A stretch of 64,000 nucleotides of DNA from Shewanella carassii (GCF_002777975.1 NZ_NGVS01000045.1:20833-84832); one strand, 5' to 3'. Numbered from the stretch's first letter, positions 1 to 8,005 are shown. Notes: generated from the sequence alone by a model not told the origin. Numbers and translations are program-made.

Positions 1-509
1 AAGCCGCCGATCAGGGTTTCCTGCAGGTGCTTGTTACCGCTAGCGCGGATGATCTGGTAGTGAAAGTCCACATCACCCTCTTCCTGAAAATAGGTATCGC
101 CTTCTGCCAGCGCCGCTTCCTGACGGGCCAGCAGTTGCCACAACTGGCTGAGCTGCTCATCGGTTATCCGTTTGGCGGCCAGTTCACAGGCCATGGCTTC
201 CAGCGTGCTGCGCAGTTCGTAGAGGTCGTTGAGCTCGGCCACTGTCATATCTGCAACTCTGGCGCCCACATGGGGGATGCGTACTACCAAGCGCTGACGT
301 TCGAGGAGTTGCAAGGCCTCACGGGTTGGACCTCGGCTGATACCGTACTTGAGTGCCAGTGCCTGCTCGTTGATCTTGCTGCCGGGAGCCAGTTCACCCT
401 TGATGATGCTGGTCTGAATTTGCACCAGGATCTGATCCACCAGGGTACTGTTCTTCTCCGGAGTGGTTTTATCGACGCTGTTTTTGTCCAACACAGGTAC
501 CTGAGTCAC
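1..509 (-). CDS. GntR family regulator, FadR/FCD type (3' part outside window)
   Basis: The minus strand from a GTG at 509 encodes a winged-helix GntR DNA-binding domain (about residues 18-85, with the recognition stretch KYGISRGPTREALQLLE) followed by the start of an FCD ligand-binding domain (ELRSTLEAMACELA, then a DFHYQII metal/ligand-site motif). About 169 codons are visible and the reading frame leaves the window at base 1. A TAA lies two codons upstream of the GTG in the same frame, so the start must be here or slightly downstream. Three ATTGT..ACAAT palindromes lie just upstream, which suggests autoregulation. In Shewanella a regulator of this type heads the prpBC-acnD-prpF methylcitrate operon; the operon itself is not visible, so the propionate role is inference. 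Confidence 0.85.
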   Translation of the reverse strand, partial: MTQVPVLDKNSVDKTTPEKNSTLVDQILVQIQTSIIKGELAPGSKINEQALALKYGISRGPTREALQLLERQRLVVRIPHVGARVADMTVAELNDLYELRSTLEAMACELAAKRITDEQLSQLWQLLARQEAALAEGDTYFQEEGDVDFHYQIIRASGNKHLQETLIGG

Positions 510-526
510 TGGTTAAGTTCTGCTCA

Positions 527-538
527 ATTATTAACAAT
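527..538. promoter_or_regulatory. Candidate GntR operator copy 1 (degenerate)
   Basis: ATTATTAACAAT matches the perfect palindrome at 701-712 at 9 of 12 positions. It lies about 20 bases upstream of the GntR start, a position where a bound repressor would block transcription of its own gene. Confidence 0.45.
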
Positions 539-564
539 GGCTCGACATTAGATGTGATCTGGGT

Positions 565-578
565 CATTGTCAACAATG
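565..578. promoter_or_regulatory. Candidate GntR operator copy 2
   Basis: CATTGTCAACAATG has perfect 6-base inverted arms around a 2-base centre and shares the ATTGT..ACAAT core of the copy at 701-712. FadR-subfamily GntR proteins bind short palindromes of this size. Confidence 0.6.
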
Positions 579-700
579 TCCTTACCTAGACGTAAGTCTA
601 ATATTTTAGTGTTTTTGGTATTTAAACCCTTATCTAACATTATCTTAGGTATCCTTTTTAAACTTGCTGTTAGCATGGGTTTACACTTGCTATTGCAACT

Positions 701-712
701 ATTGTCGACAAT
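701..712. promoter_or_regulatory. Candidate GntR operator copy 3 (perfect palindrome)
   Basis: ATTGTCGACAAT is a perfect 12-base palindrome and the best of three related sites upstream of the GntR gene. It lies between the regulator and the rightward DUF523 gene, so it could also affect that gene. Apart from these sites, 510-934 holds only a short CCCAG/CTGGG hairpin (809-821) and a 17-codon open frame at 838-891 that I cannot support as a gene. Confidence 0.6.
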
Positions 713-934
713 CTTGTTTTAAACAGTTTTCTTGAGGGGCGACTGATAGAATGCTCTTTGTCAGCGGCAGGCAAGGAAAAGAGCGAGGCTTGTTATCCGT
801 CGCGGTGTCCCAGACCCTGGGCCGTTAAACCGAGAACATGAGTCATTGCCAATCAGGCGAGGCGGTTACCCTAAGAGAGTCGTCCGAGTGATGAGAGCGG
901 CGAGAACGGCAAGAATGCCAAGAATGAAAAAAGT

Positions 935-1432
935 ATGAGCGCAGAAATCATCAGCACAGCAAAACCGAATCGGATATTGATAAGCGCCTGTTTATTGGGG
1001 CAAGAGGTGCGCTATGACGGTGGCCATAACTTGCTCAATGATGCCAGAGTGCTGCTATGGCAGGCCCAGGGGCGGCTGGTGCCTTTCTGCCCCGAGTGCG
1101 CCGGTGGCCTGCCGACACCCAGAGCACCGGCCGAACAGATACAGGGACGAGTGCTGACCTGTGACGGTGAGGATGTGACCGAGGCCTTTAAGCGAGGCGC
1201 CGAACTGGCACTGGCCCAGGCGCAGCAACAGCAAGTGGTTGTAGCCATTCTCAAGGCCCGCAGTCCTTCCTGTGGCAAAGGCAAGATTTACGATGGCAGT
1301 TTCTCCCGCCAACTCATAGAGGGCGACGGAGTGACCGCCGCCTTGCTGATGCGCCATGGCATTCAAGTGTTCAGCGAGTTTGAGTTGGACGCCGCTGAGA
1401 AGTATCTGACTGAATGCGATAAAAGTGCTTGA
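935..1432 (+). CDS. DUF523 family protein (YbbK-like)
   Basis: The 165-residue protein is a complete single-domain DUF523 member. The conserved cysteine motifs are visible: SACLLGQEVRYDGG (Cys19), CPECAGGLPTPR with Cys52 and Cys55, and KARSPSCG (Cys113). The cysteine pattern suggests metal or cluster binding, but no reaction is established for the family. The ATG at 935 has only a weak purine-rich stretch upstream. The gene stands alone: its left neighbour is divergent and a strong hairpin follows it. Confidence 0.85.
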   Translation: MSAEIISTAKPNRILISACLLGQEVRYDGGHNLLNDARVLLWQAQGRLVPFCPECAGGLPTPRAPAEQIQGRVLTCDGEDVTEAFKRGAELALAQAQQQQVVVAILKARSPSCGKGKIYDGSFSRQLIEGDGVTAALLMRHGIQVFSEFELDAAEKYLTECDKSA

Positions 1433-1458
1433 GTCGAAATTACTCAGTTTAAAAACAA

Positions 1459-1484
1459 CAATGCCGGGCTTAGACCCGGCATTG
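1459..1484. terminator. Bidirectional terminator between DUF523 gene and acyltransferase
   Basis: A 10-base perfect stem (CAATGCCGGG / CCCGGCATTG) with a 6-base loop lies between the convergent genes. On the minus strand it is followed by TTGTTTTT, on the plus strand by CTTTGTCTT, so it can end transcription from both sides. Confidence 0.75.
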
Positions 1485-1505
1485 CTTTGTCTTCGACAAT
1501 CACTG

Positions 1506-2444
1506 TCAGTGGCTTTTTTGTGCCAGCTTACGGTAGTCGTCGGCAGGTTGGTATTCGGCCAGTAGTTGATCGATTTGGGCATCCTTTTGTTGCCAGATGT
1601 CATTGAGCCAGCGTTGAAACTCGACCCTGTACTCTGGCTCGCTGAAGTAGCGAACAGAATCCACCTGAGGCACGGGCAGAGCCTCGATTCGCACCACGAT
1701 TTTGTGTACTTTACCCTGCATCACGGCACCGAGAATATCCTTGGGGGCATCGGGATAAACCACAGTCATATTCAGCAAGGCATCAAATTGCTCGCCCATG
1801 GCCGACAGGGTGAAGGCGATGCCACCGGCTTTTGGCCGCAGCAGGTGCTTGTAGGGGGATTTTTGCCTTTGCCGTTTCTCTTCGGTGAAGCGACTGCCTT
1901 CCACATAGTTGATGATGGAGGTGGGCAAGTCTTTGAACTTTTCACAGGAGCGCCGGGTTGTTTGCAGATCCTTGCCCCTGAGCTTGGGGTTCTTCTTCAG
2001 CTTTTCCGGGCTGGTACGGTTCATAAAGGGCATGTCCAGCGCCCAGCAACCCAGTCCCATGATAGGAACATACAGCAGCTCTTTCTTGAGAAAGAACTTC
2101 AGCATGGGGATGTTGTTGCGCAAGATATAAGTCTGTGCGGCAATATCAAAGCCACTGAGGTGGTTACTGATCAGTAGATACCAACCATCCGGCTTGAGGC
2201 TTTCAAGCCCCTGCACATCCCATTCGACCTTGGCTATCAGGTGCAGTATGCCGCCATTACAGCTGGCCCAGGCCCACATGAAACGGTTCATTAGCCGGGT
2301 CATGGCGATGCGGCCACCCTTCCAGGGCAGCAACAATTTGAACAGGCCACCGATACACACCAGCGAGCCCCAGACGGCGGTGTTGATGATCAACAGGCTC
2401 AGGCTGAGAATAAACAGCACAGGCCCGGGCAGGAAGTGCAACAT
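1506..2444 (-). CDS. PlsC-family acyltransferase, YihG-like (downstream copy)
   Basis: A 312-residue membrane-associated 1-acylglycerol-3-phosphate acyltransferase-like protein. A hydrophobic N-terminal segment (about 1-40) is followed by the catalytic HX4D motif NHLSGFD (His95, Asp100) and the substrate-binding motif EGSR (182-185, where the canonical form is EGTR). It probably moves an acyl chain from acyl-CoA or acyl-ACP onto a lysophospholipid at the inner membrane; the exact acceptor is not readable. The ATG has an AAGGGGA ribosome site and overlaps the stop of the upstream paralogue by one base, so the two are cotranscribed. The blocks KKELLYVPIMGLG and KNPKLRGKDL are almost identical in both, indicating tandem duplication. 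Confidence 0.88.
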   Translation of the reverse strand: MLHFLPGPVLFILSLSLLIINTAVWGSLVCIGGLFKLLLPWKGGRIAMTRLMNRFMWAWASCNGGILHLIAKVEWDVQGLESLKPDGWYLLISNHLSGFDIAAQTYILRNNIPMLKFFLKKELLYVPIMGLGCWALDMPFMNRTSPEKLKKNPKLRGKDLQTTRRSCEKFKDLPTSIINYVEGSRFTEEKRQRQKSPYKHLLRPKAGGIAFTLSAMGEQFDALLNMTVVYPDAPKDILGAVMQGKVHKIVVRIEALPVPQVDSVRYFSEPEYRVEFQRWLNDIWQQKDAQIDQLLAEYQPADDYRKLAQKSH

Positions 2445-3361
2445 CAGGAGTCCCCTTGAGAATGGTTTGCCTTGGCGGCCAGTTGCTCCAGCACTTCATC
2501 CTTGTGCTGCCAAAGGGCGTTTAGCCGTTCTTGGAAGGCTTGTTTGAATTGACGATCATTAACGTAGTCGCCCCGCATCCCCGGGTCTATCTCTTTGACC
2601 TCCAAGTGGAGATAAACCTCGGGCAGACGGCCGCTGATATAGTCCCAAAAACTGGGGGTTTTACCCGGATAGTAGATGGTGACATCCACCAGTTTATGGA
2701 TCTGATCGCCCATGGCCGACAACGCAAAGGCCATGCCACCGGCCTTGGGTCTGAGCAGGTGTTTGAACGGTGAGTTTTGCTTCTGGTGCTTGCTGGGCTG
2801 AAAGCGGGTACCTTCGACAAAGTTCATCACGCTCACCGGTTTGTGCTTGAACTTGGCACAGGCCTTACGGGTAATTTCAATGTCTTTGCCCCTGAGTTTG
2901 GGGTTCTTTTTTAACTCGGCCGTGCTGTAACGGCGCATAAAGGGAAAGTCCAGCGCCCACCAGGCCAGCCCCAGTACGGGCACATAAATCAGCTCTTTTT
3001 TCAGGAAGAACTTGAGAAACGGGATCCGCCGATTCAGCAGTCGCTGCAGGATCAAAATATCTACCCAGCTCTGGTGGTTGGCTACCACCATATACCACTC
3101 CTGCTCTGACAGCTCCGGAAGCTCATCTATATGCATCTTCAGCGGATGAAACAGCTTTTCGATACCGCCATTGACACTGATCCAGGCGCTGGCGCAGATG
3201 TCCAGGAAGTGGCTGCAAGAGCGTTGCAGCGGCTTTATAGGAAGCAGTTTTATCAGGCTGCCCAGCAGAATTGGCAGACTCCAAAACAGGGTGTTGATAA
3301 CATAGCCGCTAAAGGCAAGACAACCTCGGATCAAGGACAACTTGGGCTCCCTCAGGATCAT
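2444..3361 (-). CDS. PlsC-family acyltransferase, YihG-like (upstream copy)
   Basis: A 305-residue paralogue of the next gene, with a hydrophobic N terminus, NHQSWVD (HX4D, His96-Asp101) and a canonical EGTR (183-186). It is therefore likely active in phospholipid acyl-chain remodelling at the inner membrane; E. coli YihG is the nearest named relative I recognise. The ATG at 3361 lacks a good ribosome site. A TTG at 3340, preceded by GAGGGAG at good spacing, is a real alternative start seven codons in. The ATG is kept because it gives an N-terminal length closer to the paralogue. Stop and start of the pair overlap as TGATG. Confidence 0.87.
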   Translation of the reverse strand: MILREPKLSLIRGCLAFSGYVINTLFWSLPILLGSLIKLLPIKPLQRSCSHFLDICASAWISVNGGIEKLFHPLKMHIDELPELSEQEWYMVVANHQSWVDILILQRLLNRRIPFLKFFLKKELIYVPVLGLAWWALDFPFMRRYSTAELKKNPKLRGKDIEITRKACAKFKHKPVSVMNFVEGTRFQPSKHQKQNSPFKHLLRPKAGGMAFALSAMGDQIHKLVDVTIYYPGKTPSFWDYISGRLPEVYLHLEVKEIDPGMRGDYVNDRQFKQAFQERLNALWQHKDEVLEQLAAKANHSQGDS

Positions 3362-3813
3362 AAAAAGAAAAATCGACCGACTATGTTAACCGCAGTCGCC
3401 ACCAGGCTTCAATCTTAAGCTGGCGTTGACAGGGCGTTAGCGCCTGCTCACTTACGCTTGGAAACGGCTGCCATAGTCGGCATAAAGTGCATAAGTCGCG
3501 CCATCTATTTTGCAGACAGTGCCTAAGGTAGTCCGCCAAGCAGCCTGTTTTAGGCTCTTTCTGAGGCTTTATCTGTATGTTGCCTTGTGGCTAAAGCCGC
3601 AGCAGGCTCGGTGAAAAGCTCGGCATTTAAAATTCAGCTGCATTTTTGGTGGTAGCCAGTCGACTGTCAAGCGCAACACTGATGGCGGTAAATGGGACAA
3701 TCGGCTAAATTCAAACATCGCAAAATCTGCCCATTTACAACATGGTGTTGATGTCATAGATAGATGCCCAAATTTATCTGTTCAGGCATCTTTCTCTTTC
3801 AAACATAGCCGTA
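3362..3813. other. Intergenic stretch without a supported gene
   Basis: The 452 bases hold no convincing gene. A 62-codon minus-strand frame at 3569-3757 has no ribosome site and an unremarkable composition. A GGCG-TTAG-CGCC hairpin (3433-3444) and a 7-base stem AGATGCC/GGCATCT (3762-3791) are present; the second lies downstream of the methyltransferase gene but is not followed by a T run on that strand. Confidence 0.6.
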
Positions 3814-4656
3814 CTATCGGGTTGCGCCCGCCATTAGTGTGTAGAGCTTGCCCTCAAAGGTATGGCTGCTGGGCCACACTGCTGTGTCTATCCGCTGAAT
3901 CTTGTTGAAGCCGCACTCGTTTAACAGCTGCAGATATTCCTCATCTTGCCAAGCCTGCATCCGGCTGCCGAATCGCGTCACCTTGCCGTTTTCTTCAATC
4001 ACCCAAAACAGTGTGGAACTGGTTTGGAGTGCCTCGTCCCAAGCATGCTCCGTCAGCAGCAGGTGGGGTGCATCGAGAAATAGGCCCTGTGAATGCCTTT
4101 GCCAGCTTGGCTCTGCCAGTCCCTGCCGTTTGACTTCATCAAAGCTGTGAACTTCCACAAGTAGTTTGCCATTCGGCGTCAGCCAGTTTGCACAATCCTT
4201 GAGTAAACTCTTGGCATCCGCTGCGCTGAAAACATTCAGCTCACCGAAGGTCATCATGATGAAGTCAAACTTCTTGGTCGGCCGGTAGCTTCTGACATCC
4301 AGCAGTTGATAGTCGATATCCAGTCCAGCCGTCTGCGCTTGTTGTTGGGCGTAGGTTATAGAGGCTGGTGAAAAGTCGACGCCGGTGCAGCAAAAACCGC
4401 GTTTTGCCAGCAATTGGGTGTAAAAGCCGGGGCCACAACCCAGATCCAGCACTTGTGCGCCAGGAGCCAGCTGGCTGCAGAGCCAATCTACCTGGCGCTC
4501 AATCACCGCCAGTTTTCTACTGGCCCAATCGTGCTCCTGGCAGAGGTGGTTTTTCAGCATTCGCTGGCTGAAATCGGCATTATTCCAGGGAATTTTGCTT
4601 TCGTTCGGCGACAGCCTTATTGGCAAATGCTGGCTGATTAGCTTATTGATATTCAT
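3814..4656 (-). CDS. Class I SAM-dependent methyltransferase (last gene of topAI operon)
   Basis: A 280-residue Rossmann-fold methyltransferase. Motif I VLDLGCGPG (69-77) binds SAM, followed by GVDFSP as motif II and LLDVRSY and DFIMMTFGELNVF as later motifs. The open frame extends to 4908, but that extension overlaps the upstream gene; ATG at 4656 has AAGGAA at ideal spacing and gives a normal domain length. The substrate is not predictable; the fold variant resembles small-molecule and lipid methyltransferases. It lies 23 bases downstream of a second methyltransferase and shares its operon. Confidence 0.85.
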   Translation of the reverse strand: MNINKLISQHLPIRLSPNESKIPWNNADFSQRMLKNHLCQEHDWASRKLAVIERQVDWLCSQLAPGAQVLDLGCGPGFYTQLLAKRGFCCTGVDFSPASITYAQQQAQTAGLDIDYQLLDVRSYRPTKKFDFIMMTFGELNVFSAADAKSLLKDCANWLTPNGKLLVEVHSFDEVKRQGLAEPSWQRHSQGLFLDAPHLLLTEHAWDEALQTSSTLFWVIEENGKVTRFGSRMQAWQDEEYLQLLNECGFNKIQRIDTAVWPSSHTFEGKLYTLMAGATR

Positions 4657-4679
4657 ACATTTCCTTGCTTTTCTAAAGC

Positions 4680-5399
4680 TTACTTGTGTATGCGGCCTGT
4701 CATTTTGGTAAAGTTGAACCACTGGCCGTTTTCGGCGGCCATCATCTCGCGATCCCGTACGGCATAAGGGTTGTCGCATGCCAACCACTCCTGCCATGCC
4801 TGGGTGCACTGCCCGCTCTCTTCGCACAGCTCCATCTGTAAAAATGCGCTCTGTTGCCAGAGTTGCATCCACCAGTCGACGGTGAAAAAGTTCATCCCGG
4901 GCTGCCACCAGGGGGCCAGCTCAGGGGCAACGCTTTGCTGCAGTGGAAAAGGCTTTTTCAGCCCGGGTACCACTATGGCGACCTGGCCGCCCGGCTTGAT
5001 GAAAGGGGCTAGGTGGGTGTCAAAAAACGCTGAACTGGCACCAAAGTAGTGGTAGGCATCGATGGACAAGACGGCATCGAAACTGTTTTCTGAGAATGGG
5101 GCATGTCCCGGCCGCATCTGGGTTACGTCAAAGTTTACCGCCGTGATCCTGTCTTCCAGGCCAGCGGCCTTGAATCTTGCCTGATTGTCTTCGGCCGCTA
5201 TCCAAAGATCCATAGCGGTGACTTCGAGGTTGAAGGCCTTTGCCAGATAGATGGAGGTGATGCCTGTGCCACAGGCCAAGTCCAGCACCCGCATCCCTGG
5301 TTGCAGTTGCAGTGACCGGCAGACTTCTTCGGCCAGCAGCAGGGCGTTGGGACCCATCATGTTGCTGTTGATATAGTCACGGGAAAATAGTGTATTCAT
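4680..5399 (-). CDS. Class I SAM-dependent methyltransferase (middle gene of topAI operon)
   Basis: A 239-residue methyltransferase with motif I VLDLACGTG (38-46), acidic motif AMDLW, an NFDVTQ motif and SIDAYHYF in the active-site region. Sequences of this kind are usually annotated as ubiE/cyclopropane-type methyltransferases; the substrate is unknown. The start at 5399 has GAGGAAAG upstream; 13 earlier in-frame codons overlap the preceding gene and are not needed. It begins 10 bases after the stop of the topAI-like gene, which indicates translational linkage. It is not closely similar to the next methyltransferase, so the two are not a simple duplication. Confidence 0.85.
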   Translation of the reverse strand: MNTLFSRDYINSNMMGPNALLLAEEVCRSLQLQPGMRVLDLACGTGITSIYLAKAFNLEVTAMDLWIAAEDNQARFKAAGLEDRITAVNFDVTQMRPGHAPFSENSFDAVLSIDAYHYFGASSAFFDTHLAPFIKPGGQVAIVVPGLKKPFPLQQSVAPELAPWWQPGMNFFTVDWWMQLWQQSAFLQMELCEESGQCTQAWQEWLACDNPYAVRDREMMAAENGQWFNFTKMTGRIHK

Positions 5400-5409
5400 C
5401 TTTCTTTCC

Positions 5410-5667
5410 TCAACGGTTGTCCAGTTGGGCGCGCACATTGTGCAAGCCGGTCGTGGTTATGCGATAGGGCTGACCTTTGACAGATTTGATCAGTTTTTTG
5501 GCTTTGAGCTTTTTGAAAATGGCGAGGGTACAGTCGCAAAGAACAAGCCCTTCGCGGCTATAACATTCAACGGATGTGACGCGACCTGAAGTGTCGCGGA
5601 AATAACAAATGCGTCCGCCTTTGGCGAGGACGTGCAGGGTACGTTGTTCCTGACGGGATATATTCAT
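5410..5667 (-). CDS. topAI: TopAI/YjhX family toxin, topoisomerase I inhibitor
   Basis: The 85-residue protein matches E. coli YjhX (TopAI) nearly residue for residue over most of its length: MNISRQEQRTLHVLAKGGRI, RVTSVECYSREGL, DCTLAIFKKLK, KKLIKSV and QPYRITTTGLHNVRAQ. In E. coli this small protein binds and inhibits DNA topoisomerase I and is neutralised by the GNAT-family protein YjhQ. No yjhQ-like gene follows here; two methyltransferase genes do. The ATG lacks a clear Shine-Dalgarno sequence, which fits a gene kept at low translation. A 17-codon open frame ends 21 bases upstream. Family assignment is firm; toxicity here is inferred. Confidence 0.9.
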   Translation of the reverse strand: MNISRQEQRTLHVLAKGGRICYFRDTSGRVTSVECYSREGLVLCDCTLAIFKKLKAKKLIKSVKGQPYRITTTGLHNVRAQLDNR

Positions 5668-5688
5668 ACTGGAAAAACTCGATAATCA

Positions 5689-5742
5689 TCATGAGCAAAA
5701 CGTGCGGGCACTTGTCAGTGTCCACCTTTGATTTACGCGCAT
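5689..5742 (-). CDS. Candidate leader ORF (uORF) upstream of topAI
   Basis: On the minus strand an ATG at 5742 opens a frame of 17 codons (MRVNQRWTLTSARTFCS) ending in TGA 21 bases before the topAI start. In E. coli, topAI is controlled by translation of a short leader ORF (toiL), so a leader peptide in this place is plausible. There is no good ribosome site and I do not recognise the peptide, so this is a candidate only. Confidence 0.3.
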   Translation of the reverse strand: MRVNQRWTLTSARTFCS

Positions 5743-5931
5743 TGATAATCAGACCGGCCTTGGAAGGTCAGTTAACTGATTATCTGATGATTACAATCTC
5801 CAGCATCAATGCCTCAATGAGAGTTGAAAGTAGCTTTACTGCTCAATTTTTACCACTAAGGATGCTAGATGTAAATCAACCGGTTGGGGAACTGTGATTT
5901 TAGGCTGTTTTTTGTGCATTTGACTCTTTTG

Positions 5932-6708
5932 TCAGTTGATTGGATTGTGAATAAAGCTCAAAGGCGTTTGGCCCGTCTGCTTTTTAAAAAACGCAATGAA
6001 GGCGCTGTCGGAAGAAAACGCCAGATTGTAGGCCACTTCGCTGACTGATTTGGCGCCGGATAGGAGTTCAATGGCCTTCAAAAGGCGCCATTGTTGGCGC
6101 CATTGCTGATAAGTCATACCGGTTTCAGCCTTGAATAACCGGGTGACTGTCTTGGTACTGGCGCCGACACTGCTGGCAAGCCTGCCTATATCCGGCGCGA
6201 GAAACTCTTCCTTGATAAGCCGCTGGCGGAATCGGCGAAACCTGTGATCCCGTGGCAGTGGCAGCTGAAATGAATGTTTCTTTGCGGCATAAAACTCTTC
6301 CCAAAATAACGCACTGCTATTGGCCATATTCTGCTCCGGCGTGTCCCAAGGCCACAGTGCCATTTTGTCTATCAAGGCTTTCAAGAGGGCGTTGACCTCT
6401 ATAATGCGAAGCTCAGCCGGAGTGTTGAACCTGGCACAATCAAAATACAAAGAGCGATAGGCCACCACATTGGTCATTACCGCGCGGTGCGAAATACCGG
6501 GCGGGATCCACACGGCTTTGGTGGGTGGCAAGATGCAGATGGCGTTCTCCAATGCAAAGCTCATGCAGCCGTGGGGGGCATAAAGCAGTTGCCCTTTATG
6601 GTGTTGGTGCATGCCCGAATCGTGCTGGCCAACATCGGCCGCAATGCCGATAACACTGGCTGGAAAGGTATCCGCATCGAACTCAGTTTCCTGCTCAATA
6701 ATCGCCAT
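5932..6708 (-). CDS. AraC family regulator with cupin sensor domain (NimR-like)
   Basis: A 258-residue regulator. Residues about 20-100 form a cupin-like sensor (HQHHKGQLLYAPHG, WIPPGISHRAVM) and residues about 155-255 contain the two AraC helix-turn-helix motifs (DIGRLASSVGASTKTVTRLFKAE, and SVSEVAYNLAFSSDSAFIAFF followed by GQTPLSF). The ATG has AGGGAC upstream. The domain layout is that of E. coli NimR/YeaM, which controls a divergently encoded MFS exporter; here a divergent MFS gene starts 154 bases away, so control of that exporter is likely. The inducer is unknown. Confidence 0.88.
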   Translation of the reverse strand: MAIIEQETEFDADTFPASVIGIAADVGQHDSGMHQHHKGQLLYAPHGCMSFALENAICILPPTKAVWIPPGISHRAVMTNVVAYRSLYFDCARFNTPAELRIIEVNALLKALIDKMALWPWDTPEQNMANSSALFWEEFYAAKKHSFQLPLPRDHRFRRFRQRLIKEEFLAPDIGRLASSVGASTKTVTRLFKAETGMTYQQWRQQWRLLKAIELLSGAKSVSEVAYNLAFSSDSAFIAFFKKQTGQTPLSFIHNPIN

Positions 6709-6862
6709 TATGTCCCTATTTTGATGTTTCTTGTCTTTATGTCGTTAACGTGCCATTTCATCACGAGTATACACTGCGCGCCGACTCGGAAAAGCGCGGA
6801 TCAAGCCTGCATAGAGTAACAGGGCTTGTTCGCAGCTTGCTTGATTGTGATAAGGATAAGAG

Positions 6863-7978
6863 ATGAAAACCAAACCTTCGCTATGGTTGATGCTGGCGCT
6901 ACTGATGTTCCCGCAAATAGTGGAAACCATTTACAGCCCGGCCCTGGGGGCGATTTCGCAGACATTTGCCGTGTCCTACCCTCAGGCGGCGCAAACTCTA
7001 TCGGTTTATTTTCTGGCTTTCGCTTTGGGCGTGGCAGTGTGGGGCATAGTGGCCGACAGTTGCGGCCGTCGCCCGACCATGTTGCTGGGACTCTTTATCT
7101 ATGGCGTCGCAGCCTGGGTGGCCATGTCAACAACCAGCTTCGCCGTGCTGATGGCCGCCAGAGCCTGCAGCGCTTTTGGTATTGCTGTCGGCTCAATCGT
7201 CACCCAAACCATGCTGCGTGACGCCTTCAGCGGTGAAGAGTTGGCGAAAGTGTTTAGTGTGATGGGGATTGGGATTGCCATTAGCCCTGTTATCGGCATG
7301 TTTTCCGGTGGCCAATTGGTCAAGGCGGGTGGTCATCATGCGGTGTTTTTGGCTTTGTTTATTATGGCCTTGGGATTATTCGCCTATTGTTTTATCAGGT
7401 TGCCGGAAACCCAAACCAGCAGGCAGAGTTTGCAACTGGTCGCCTTGAGTAAACGTATGCTCGGTGACAGGCAAACCTGGCAATCTGCACTCTTGGTCAC
7501 TGCCTATAACGTCGCCCTGTTTTCTTACTACCAACTCGGTGGATTCAACTTTGCCAGGCTTGGGTTCACGCCGGAACAGTTCGGCTACAGCGGCTTAATC
7601 CTTGGCCTGGGTTCACTGGTTGGCAGCTACAGCAATAAATGCCTGATCTCCAAGGGAGTCTCTCAAGGCAAACTCCTGCAAGGCGCCGCTTTACTGCTGC
7701 TTCTGGGAGCCATAGGGGTACAACTCTCGCTGAACACCATCGGGTTTCTGGCGCCTATGCTACTTGTGGTTATGGCATTCGGAATAGCTATTCCCAATGT
7801 GCTCAGCATGGCCTTGGCTCAGTACCGACAGCAGGCTGGCAGCGCCGGTGCCCTGTTTGGCTTGATGTACTACTTACTCATCGGCAGCGGCCTTGCTCTG
7901 GCAGGCGCGGTGCAGCACTTGGGATGGGTACTGTTAGCCTGCGGCAGCATGGCGCTGTTGGTAAGCCGGGTTTGCTGA
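6863..7978 (+). CDS. MFS transporter, Bcr/CflA-like efflux pump
   Basis: The 371-residue protein has twelve predicted membrane segments. The MFS motif between segments 2 and 3 (GIVADSCGRRPTML) and the QTMLRDAF segment typical of Bcr/CflA drug exporters are visible. It probably exports a small toxic compound by proton antiport across the inner membrane. ATG 6863 has AAGGATAAGAG upstream. The protein is slightly short and ends in SRVC directly before an IS481 remnant, so its natural C-terminal tail may have been replaced at the insertion junction. The gene is divergent from the AraC regulator and is probably its target. Confidence 0.85.
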   Translation: MKTKPSLWLMLALLMFPQIVETIYSPALGAISQTFAVSYPQAAQTLSVYFLAFALGVAVWGIVADSCGRRPTMLLGLFIYGVAAWVAMSTTSFAVLMAARACSAFGIAVGSIVTQTMLRDAFSGEELAKVFSVMGIGIAISPVIGMFSGGQLVKAGGHHAVFLALFIMALGLFAYCFIRLPETQTSRQSLQLVALSKRMLGDRQTWQSALLVTAYNVALFSYYQLGGFNFARLGFTPEQFGYSGLILGLGSLVGSYSNKCLISKGVSQGKLLQGAALLLLLGAIGVQLSLNTIGFLAPMLLVVMAFGIAIPNVLSMALAQYRQQAGSAGALFGLMYYLLIGSGLALAGAVQHLGWVLLACGSMALLVSRVC

Positions 7979-8005
7979 TGAGCTTGCTGCAGTTGGCCAC
8001 CACAA

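Noticed and set aside
27..551. 174-codon plus-strand frame at the left edge
   Set aside because: The opposite strand encodes a clear GntR/FCD regulator.
838..891. 17-codon frame before the DUF523 gene
   Set aside because: No ribosome site and no regulatory logic linking it to the gene.
3433..3444. GGCG-TTAG-CGCC hairpin considered as an integron attC or terminator
   Set aside because: Stem is too short, no T run and no paired core site.
5691..5897. 68-codon plus-strand frame between topAI and the AraC gene
   Set aside because: No ribosome site, no family resemblance, and overlaps the topAI leader region.
7639..8005. 5' part of a long frame leading into the IS481 remnant
   Set aside because: It overlaps the MFS gene out of frame; only the part after the junction is transposase.
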